A stretch of DNA of 14,271 nucleotides from Euperipatoides rowelli (taxonomy: Eukaryota; Onychophora; Udeonychophora; Euonychophora; Peripatopsidae), in NCBI GenBank assembly GCA_003024985.2, contig PXIH01S0010144.1; one strand, given 5' to 3'. This document shows positions 9,832 through 14,271 of this stretch, piece after piece. The position numbers were made by a program, and so were the translations under genes. The notes below the pieces were generated by a model, which was given only the letters and a program-made list of their open reading frames with translations, ran no database searches and had not been told where the DNA came from. Each line of letters starts with the position of its first letter. Within the stretch, counting starts at the first letter, position 1.

Positions 9832-10127
9832 CCCTTTCCACTCCAATGGCGATTCTCAATCGCCATTTTTTATTTAGTAGTTGCACTCCAAAGTCGATTC
9901 TGAATCGCCATTTTCATTTCCTTAATAATAAATAATTATTATATTCAAATATGCTTCAATTACTATTTTTTTTAGTTTCAAAGACTCCAAATATATTTGT
10001 CTTTAATTATCCCAAGAGATTAAAAAAAAAATTAAAACAACACTAATCTTAATTTAAAAAAAAAAAAAAATCGATTTTTATTGTGCTGTAGAAACCAAAT
10101 TCTCTGAATTCAGTGGAGTGGAAAGGG
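9832..10127. mobile_element. piggyBac-like MITE flanked by TTAA
   Basis: Terminal inverted repeats CCCTTTCCACTCCA (9832-9845) and TGGAGTGGAAAGGG (10114-10127) match over 14 bp. Each is bordered directly by TTAA (9828-9831 and 10128-10131), the invariant target site of the piggyBac superfamily. The CCC/GGG ends also fit that family. The element is 296 bp and has no coding capacity, so it would depend on a transposase made elsewhere. Near the left end is a subterminal duplication with a 45-bp offset (9839 and 9884). Each copy starts CACTCCAA and contains a small hairpin, TGGCGATT-CTC-AATCGCCA in the first and a one-mismatch version in the second. The middle is poly-A rich. Confidence 0.9.
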
Positions 10128-10131
10128 TTAA
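10128..10131. repeat. TTAA target-site duplication, right
   Basis: TTAA directly follows the right terminal repeat of the MITE and is the partner of 9828-9831. Confidence 0.85.
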
Positions 10132-10134
10132 TTA

Positions 10135-10575
10135 CAAAATCTTGCTGCATTCCATTTATTTATTTTGCTTATATTCATTTTATTCCTTGTTTGTTTTAAT
10201 GTAGTGATCTACAATTTCTCTTATAGGCTGCTGCAAAGATTAACTTCCATAATTAATGGCCTACAAACTTATTGGTTCAAAATTATTATTTCTCTTTAGC
10301 TGTTTTTAATGTTGAATTTTAGCAGTATCTTGATTTTTTTTTTAATTTTTATATTGACCTCATATTCAGGTGTCGGCAGCTGAACGTTCGACACACTGAA
10401 AGAACCCAACAAATTTTTATACAGGTTTGTTATACTACGGTGTGTCAGCTGATCATTCATCATTGGCTATCAATTTTTTATGTAAGTTATGTTAATTTGT
10501 AAGAGGTTGACATTACATTAGTACGAGTCATAACAACCTAGGAAAGGTTAGAGACCATGACTACAAAATAATGCA
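10135..10575. other. AT-rich spacer with a small dyad at 10369-10460
   Basis: The notable content is GTGTCGGCAGCTGAACGTTC (from about 10369) followed by CGACACAC, and then CGGTGTGTCAGCTGATCATTC about 70 bp on. GACACAC and GTGTGTC are inverted, while CAGCTGA is repeated directly. Otherwise the stretch is non-coding. Confidence 0.5.
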
Positions 10576-11150
10576 ATAAAAAAATTAAGAGAATTGATTG
10601 CTCGTTTTTAGCTTGCCAAAGGGAGTGGTGTCAGATAATGGGCCTCAGCTGATATCCCAGGGATTTGAATACTTTTTACCCAGAAATGGGATCACATACA
10701 GTACTTTAAACCCCCCCATTCACACCAAAAGAAAATGGTGCCACAAAAATGTGTATATCATTCTAAGAATTCACTAGAAAAAATGGACAATTATGAAGAT
10801 GACTACACATTTAGATATCACACTTCTTAGATGACTACACATTTAGATAACATCACACTTCTTAGTCATGCAGAGATCACATACAGTAAATATAGGTAGT
10901 ACTTTAGAGGTTTATATTGCTAAAACCATTAAAACAAGGCTGTCATTAATAGATTACAATATTGAAGATGATGCAAGAAACAATTGAAACAAAAATGCCC
11001 TTTGACAATTTGCATGGTGCACGAAGGAATAAAGAACCTGGAAAAAGGGTACTGATTAAACATCAAACCCAAACAAATGGAGTGATGAACTGGTAGTGAC
11101 TAAAGAAATTGGCACACAATTCCATCATACAGATCAATTAAGGACAAAAC
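10576..11150 (+). pseudogene. Relic of a Ty3/Gypsy retrotransposon integrase
   Basis: Pieces of an integrase appear in order on the plus strand, separated by stops and frame changes. From 10576 IKKLRELIARF is the helix before the second catalytic Asp. After a one-base shift LPKGVVSDNGPQLIS (from 10613) is the core 'vvSDNGpqf.S' block with that Asp, followed by FEYFLPRNGITY. After another shift comes PKENGATK, the place of the third acidic residue ('hP.tNG.aEr'). The usual Glu is not where expected. Further on are KTIKTRLSL, EPGKRVLIK (a 'f.pGd.Vlvr' strand) and WSDELVVTKEIGTQFHHTD with QLR, the C-terminal domain normally ending near 'RHvdQLr'. No protease, reverse transcriptase or LTR is visible, so this is an isolated dead fragment. 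A 32/35-bp tandem duplication (10799-10865) interrupts it. Confidence 0.9.
10799..10865. repeat. Tandem duplication of 32/35 bp inside the integrase relic
   Basis: ATGACTACACATTTAGATA followed by a CACACTTCTTAG end occurs at 10799-10830 and again at 10831-10865. The second copy has a 3-nt insertion. The copies are otherwise nearly identical, so the duplication is younger than the element's decay. Confidence 0.85.
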
Positions 11151-11517
11151 ATTATACAAAATAAGAATAAGCAAGAACATTTAAGATAAAGTCAAGGATG
11201 ATCATGTAGAGATATACTATATATAACACAAGCCTACAGAAATAAATCTAAGTACTAAATAATGAAGCCCAATATGGTGATAATGTGAATACCAATATGA
11301 AAACAAATTTGCCCCAATAAGGAGGTCAGAGAGAAAAACTAAGAAGGTGATCAAGTGTAGGTAATTTGTGATTGAAAAGAATAAATAAAAAGTTTGTGTT
11401 AATAATGTGAATTATATGTGCTACTAGTTTCTCTTAAAATTAAATTAATTTCAACTGGGAATATATTGTTTTGTTGTTTACAGGCATATACAGTATTACA
11501 TATAATAATAAATTGCA
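11151..11517. other. AT-rich spacer after the integrase relic
   Basis: It may contain untranslated or LTR-derived remains of the Gypsy element, but no second LTR copy or polypurine tract is recognisable. Confidence 0.4.
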
Positions 11518-11571
11518 AACATATTAAAAACATTTGCATATTCTTCCATAATTTTTCTCAGATATGTTAAC

Positions 11572-11579
11572 ATATTAAA
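11572..11579. repeat. 8-bp target-site duplication, left (ATATTAAA)
   Basis: Identical to 11886-11893 on the other side of the MITE. Part of this match would be expected anyway, because the element sits in a repeat, but the empty-site reading of copy 2 requires only one copy. Confidence 0.85.
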
Positions 11580-11885
11580 CAGGGGTATATACACTATTCT
11601 TCTTCATGTTAAACTGAACATCTTCCCGAGCTGCTAGAAGATTCTTCCCAAGTACCGAGAGTGTCAGCATTCTCTTTTGTTTTTTAAACATTAATATAGG
11701 AATAATAATTTAGGTAATTAGTAAATTATATTAAGAAATTATTGATAATATACATCTACCTATTCAAATAATGCTTGTTTGATCAAGTATTCAATATTTT
11801 TTTAATCGGATGCCTCAATTTCTTCCCGAGGACAAAATTCTTTCCGAGCTGTTTGCTCATTCTTTAGTAAGAATATACACCCCTG
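11580..11885. mobile_element. hAT-like MITE with 8-bp target-site duplication
   Basis: A 306-bp element starts CAGGGGTATATAC and ends GTATATT-type sequence reading ...TATACACCCCTG, so the outer CAGGGGT/ACCCCTG ends are inverted. The inner AATATTCTT-like parts also match with an indel. Both sides carry ATATTAAA (11572-11579 and 11886-11893), an 8-bp duplication as made by hAT transposases, and hAT ends commonly begin CAGGG or CAG. Subterminal TTCTTCCCGAG/TTCTTTCCGAG motifs are repeated several times, possibly as transposase binding sites. There is no coding capacity. Confidence 0.88.
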
Positions 11886-11893
11886 ATATTAAA
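11886..11893. repeat. 8-bp target-site duplication, right (ATATTAAA)
   Basis: Partner of 11572-11579. The interrupted tandem repeat resumes directly after it. Confidence 0.85.
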
Positions 11894-12105
11894 ACATTTG
11901 CATATTCTCCCATCCTTATTTTCAGATATGTTGTCAACATATCAAAGCAACATTTGAATATTCTTCCATTCTTATAGCATAATAAAGGAATATTTGCATA
12001 TTATCTCAATTTATTTACATTATATACAGTTTTCAATATTCTAACTCGGAAACATATTCAAATATTTTCATCTGTAGTTAAATTTGTGTTGGTTATTAAA
12101 TGCCT

Positions 12106-12326
12106 TTATTCTCGTCTCGACTTAACCATTTTAAGACCCAGGCTACAGCGGCGAATTTTTCGTACATTCAAGAACCAATGGTCCTTTCATATGAGAAAAG
12201 TGCCGCCTTTCACATGGGCCTGGAAAAAAATGGAGAGGTGCCGGCATCCCCAGGGATCGAATCTGTCCCTAGGACAACGTCTTGGGATGCAGCAGTCCTT
12301 TGTGCTCCTGACTGGAGCACCGCACC
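12106..12326 (-). mobile_element. SINE-like element with tRNA-derived head
   Basis: A sharply GC-richer block. On the minus strand its 5' part (12326 down to 12237, 90 nt) has the form of a degraded tRNA. It starts GGTGCGG and ends CCGGCACC (acceptor-like pairing), with a GCTCC/GGAGC stem in the D-arm position and the B-box-like GATTCGATCCC (plus-strand 12253-12263). A T7 run follows within about 10 nt of the head. The rest of the block (12106-12236) would be the body. Its boundary is approximate, and I found no confident target duplication. The forward frames at 12086-12418 and 12100-12330 just read across this element and are unlikely to be genes. Confidence 0.6.
12237..12326 (-). ncRNA. 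tRNA-like sequence (SINE head or tRNA pseudogene)
   Basis: Ninety nucleotides is the length of a long-variable-arm tRNA (Ser or Leu type). The B box (GATTCGATCCC) is well kept, the A box is degraded and the T stem has mismatches. A GCT triplet lies in the anticodon-loop region, but the anticodon stem is poor, so no amino acid is assigned. A functional tRNA is unlikely. Confidence 0.5.
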
Positions 12327-12492
12327 TTGACATTATCCCTTATTTCAAATGTGTCGACATATTTAAGCAATACTGTTTAGTCGATTTTCTTAGCCAAATC
12401 TGGTATAAACATATTTAAAGTAACAAAACATATTAATAAAAAATATAGATACACATTTCAATTTTGTAATAAAAATATTTGTAAAGGAATGA

Positions 12493-12498
12493 TTTATT
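12493..12498 (-). terminator. Poly(A) signal of PTRH2
   Basis: AATAAA on the minus strand (TTTATT on plus), 15 bases beyond the PTRH2 stop codon. Cleavage is expected roughly 10-30 bases further on, near 12465-12485, which implies a very short 3' UTR. Confidence 0.75.
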
Positions 12499-12513
12499 GT
12501 TTTGTGAGATTAA

Positions 12514-12763
12514 TTAATAAAGCTTCAAATGTCCAGTAACTTTGTTTATTAGATCCACAGGACCTGAAATGATAAAACAAACAAAATATTAGCCAAGAAT
12601 TTCAAGGATTGACAAATTGTGGGGAGAAAAATGGCATGATTTGTGCTTACCCGGTCCTATTCCTACTACTGTTTTAGAACCAGGAGCTATTTGTGTCCTA
12701 CCAGAATCAGCAATAAGACTAGTGATTAAATTTAAAGAGCGGGCATGCTTGGCTACTTCTAGT
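12514..12763 (-). CDS. PTRH2: Peptidyl-tRNA hydrolase 2, last two exons (partial gene)
   Basis: Pth2-family enzymes cleave peptidyl-tRNA that has dropped off ribosomes, recycling the tRNA. In animals the PTRH2 (Bit1) protein is mainly mitochondrial. Two exons on the minus strand encode the C-terminal 53 residues. The first, 12763-12651, follows a TATTATTTTAG acceptor. It encodes [20 protein letters not shown], then [17 protein letters not shown], and ends at a GTAAGC donor in phase 1. The second, 12563-12514, follows a T-rich TATCATTTCAG acceptor and encodes [15 protein letters not shown] with a TAA. The D[13 protein letters not shown] block, the GIGPGP turn and the VTGHLKLY end are diagnostic of the family. 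The Asp and Thr of the DxGRTQ motif, implicated in activity, are kept. Ser replaces the usual Ala in DAGRTQ and Asn replaces Asp in LIDKVTG. The full protein is usually near 120-180 residues, so the 5' exons (including the catalytic Lys region) lie beyond 14271. Reading frame and splice sites are intact, so the gene looks functional. Confidence 0.95.
12564..12650 (-). other. PTRH2: PTRH2 final intron, 87 bp
   Basis: The donor GTAAGC (12650-12645) and acceptor TTTCAG (12569-12564) are both strong. A pyrimidine-rich run precedes the acceptor. Splicing joins G and GT to make the Gly codon of the GPGP turn, restoring a perfect family match. Confidence 0.93.
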
Positions 12764-13448
12764 CTAAAATAATACAAGTTTTTAATAGTTTTAAAAATTT
12801 ATGCAAACACTGATAACTTAAGGAATAAAATAAAATGGATCAAGTCAAGAAACAGATAAAACGCAATGGACAAAGATGAAAAACAATCAAGAAAATCAGT
12901 AGATAACACAACTAGACTAAAGTAAAGGAAAACTTTAAGCTATAAATGAAAAAAAAAAAAAAGATAAAAAAAAAATGATGAAATTACAATATACAAATAC
13001 ACTAACAGAAAAATGAAATTAATTTAAACAAAAAAATAGATCAAAATGAGAAAAAAAAATAAAAATCAAGATGAAAAAGTTAAAAATAAAAAAATAAAGA
13101 TTAAAATGTTCAAAAGATAGATCAAATGAAATTGAAAAATACATTGTTGAAAATGGAAAAAAAGAATAAGATGAAAAACAAATCAAGTTGAACTATATTA
13201 GATGAAAATGAAGACCAATATGAAAAATACTGTAGAGAAAAAAATTGTAATCCTTTACTAACATGTATAGAGATATACACAGTCAATAAAAATATAAATT
13301 CAAACTAAACACTTTAAAACTAAAACAATTAATAACTGTTCTATTGATTTTCACATTACAATTTTTTTTAAACCATTTGTCAAAATTTTTTTTTGCAAAT
13401 CTGAAAATGATAAAATTCTTAATTTCTTCGCTTTATATTTCCATTAGT
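12764..13448 (-). other. PTRH2 upstream intron (part), with A-rich degenerate repeat
   Basis: Sequence upstream of the PTRH2 exon. The plus strand is strongly A-rich from 12840 to 13240, with recurring GATGAAAA and ATCAA motifs. For example AAGATGAAAAACAATCAAG at 12873 recurs at 13168 with one extra base. No further PTRH2 exon is visible. It is read as intron because the preceding exon must lie further right. The forward frame at 13344-13583 is mostly AT-rich noise running into the satellite. Confidence 0.6.
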
Positions 13449-14271
13449 ATAATTATAAATTATGGTATTATACCGTCATTGGAGCACGACTGCATAATTA
13501 TAAATGATGATATTACACAGTCATTGGAGCATGACTGCGTAATTATAAATGAAAGTATCACACCGACATTAGAGCACGACTAATTATAAATGCAATATTT
13601 TACCATCATTGGAGCACGACTGCGTAATTATAAATGACAGTATTACACCTACATTGGAGCACAACTGCATAATTATAAATGACGGTATTATACCGTCATT
13701 GGAGCACGACTGAATAATTATAAATTATGGTATTATACCATCATTGACATTGGAGCACGACTGCATAATTTTAAAAGACATTATACTGTCATTGGAGCAT
13801 GACTGCATAATTATAAATGACATTATACAGTCATTGGAGCACGAATGCATAATTATAAATGACGATATTATACGGTAATTTGAGCAAAATTACAGTATTA
13901 TACCGTCATTGGAGCACGACTGCATAATTATAAATGACGGTATTATACCATCATTGGAGCACGACTGCATACTTATAAATGACGGTATTATATCATCATT
14001 GACATTGGAGCACGACTGCACGCTTATAAATGACATTATACTGTCATTGGAGCACGAATGCATAATTATAAAGGACGGTATTATACGGTCATTTGAGCAA
14101 AATTACAATATTATACTGTCATTGGAGCACGACTGCATAATTATAAATGAAGGTATTATACCTTCATTGGAGAATAACTGCATAATTATAAATGATGCTA
14201 TTATACCGTCATTGGAGCCTGACTGCATAATTATAAATGATGCTATTATACCGTCATTGGAGCCTGACTGC
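13449..14271. repeat. 45-bp satellite array with inverted-repeat core (19 units, runs off the window)
   Basis: Nineteen units fill this stretch exactly. Most are 45 bp: ATAATTATAAAT, then a core such as TGACGGTATTATACCGTCA (sharing one T), then TTGGAGCACGACTGC. Unit starts are 13449, 13494, 13539, 13581, 13624, 13669, 13714, 13765, 13807, 13849, 13891, 13924, 13969, 14020, 14062, 14104, 14137, 14182 and 14227. Lengths are 45 except units 3 (42), 4 (43), 7 and 13 (51), 8-10, 14 and 15 (42), and 11 and 16 (33). The left units are most diverged, and units 18 and 19 are identical, as expected at the edge of a larger array. The array lies 5' of, or within an intron of, the PTRH2 gene. No function is known to me. 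Confidence 0.97.
13714..14136. repeat. Higher-order repeat within the satellite
   Basis: Units 7-11 (13714-13923) and units 13-16 (13969-14136) share private variants in the same order. These are a 6-bp insertion giving CATTGACATTGGAG (units 7, 13), a core lacking GGT (8/9, 14), GAATGC at the end (9, 14), TTTGAGCAAAAT (10, 15) and a 33-bp short unit starting TACA (11, 16). Unit 14 starts like unit 8 and ends like unit 9, so block two lost one unit by a crossover between them. Unit 12 lies between the blocks. Confidence 0.88.

Larger units (their letters stand above)
11518..12000. repeat. Tandem repeat of about 50 bp, split by a MITE
   Basis: Copy 1 (11518-11568) starts AACATATTAAAAACATTTGC and ends CAGATATGTT. 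Copy 2 starts at 11569, is interrupted after AACATATTAAA, and resumes at 11894 with ACATTTGCATATTC, ending near 11935. Copy 3 begins AACATATCAAAGCAACATTT at 11936. A weaker fourth copy with ATATTTGCATATT follows near 11990. The repeat is only legible once the inserted MITE is mentally removed. Confidence 0.8.

Noticed and set aside
11151-11517. 3' LTR of the Gypsy relic
   Set aside because: No TG..CA boundaries, polypurine tract or second copy could be found in the window.
12086-12418. 110-residue forward coding gene
   Set aside because: The frame runs across the tRNA-like SINE on the other strand and into AT-rich flanks. A second overlapping frame is equally open, and neither resembles a protein family.
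13344-13583. 79-residue gene with a hydrophobic N-terminus
   Set aside because: The first half is translated T-rich DNA and the second half is three satellite units. It stops at the 5-base deletion between units 3 and 4.
13449-14271. CRISPR array
   Set aside because: Units are contiguous with no unique spacers, and the genome is eukaryotic.

Overview
The window is AT-rich nuclear DNA from an invertebrate animal. Two things point that way: a spliced eukaryotic gene with GT..AG introns, and the mix of transposon remnants around it (non-LTR retrotransposon, Ty3/Gypsy element, piggyBac-type and hAT-type MITEs, a tRNA-derived SINE). I cannot place the species. There is no prokaryotic gene organisation, no operon and no CRISPR array. 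Most open frames in the window are too short or too unlike proteins to be genes.

Layout from left to right. Positions 1-4150 are mostly featureless AT-rich DNA. They hold a (TG)n run, a 13-bp hairpin (939-974), a three-copy 42-bp repeat built around an 18-bp palindrome (1061-1166), a 186-bp tandem duplication (1513-1869) and a 68-bp duplication (3863-3995). Positions 4159-4702 on the minus strand carry the decayed C-terminal end of a non-LTR reverse transcriptase ORF. Positions 5264-5718 hold a broken, protein-like reading frame that I do not recognise. Positions 6160-6255 form a long, nearly perfect hairpin with an alternative fold. Positions 7959-8780 are a less AT-rich block with decayed frames on the minus strand. 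Positions 9256-9586 hold another short, unrecognised frame followed by a polyadenylation-type hexamer.

The right-hand third is densest. A 296-bp piggyBac-like MITE (9832-10127) sits between two TTAA sites. A relic of a Ty3/Gypsy integrase follows (10576-11150). A 306-bp hAT-like MITE (11580-11885) with an 8-bp target duplication lies inside a roughly 50-bp tandem repeat. A SINE with a tRNA-like head lies on the minus strand (about 12106-12326). The one confident host gene is the 3' end of peptidyl-tRNA hydrolase 2 (PTRH2) on the minus strand: two exons, an 87-bp intron, stop codon and poly(A) signal (12493-12763). Its 5' exons must lie beyond the right edge, because the rest of the window is an A-rich stretch and a satellite.

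The satellite (13449-14271) is the most unusual part. It has nineteen units of a 45-bp type, each centred on a short inverted repeat. In several units both arms have changed together so that pairing is kept. The array also has a higher-order repeat and reads as a 15-residue peptide repeat in one frame. It runs off the right edge, where the last two units are identical.
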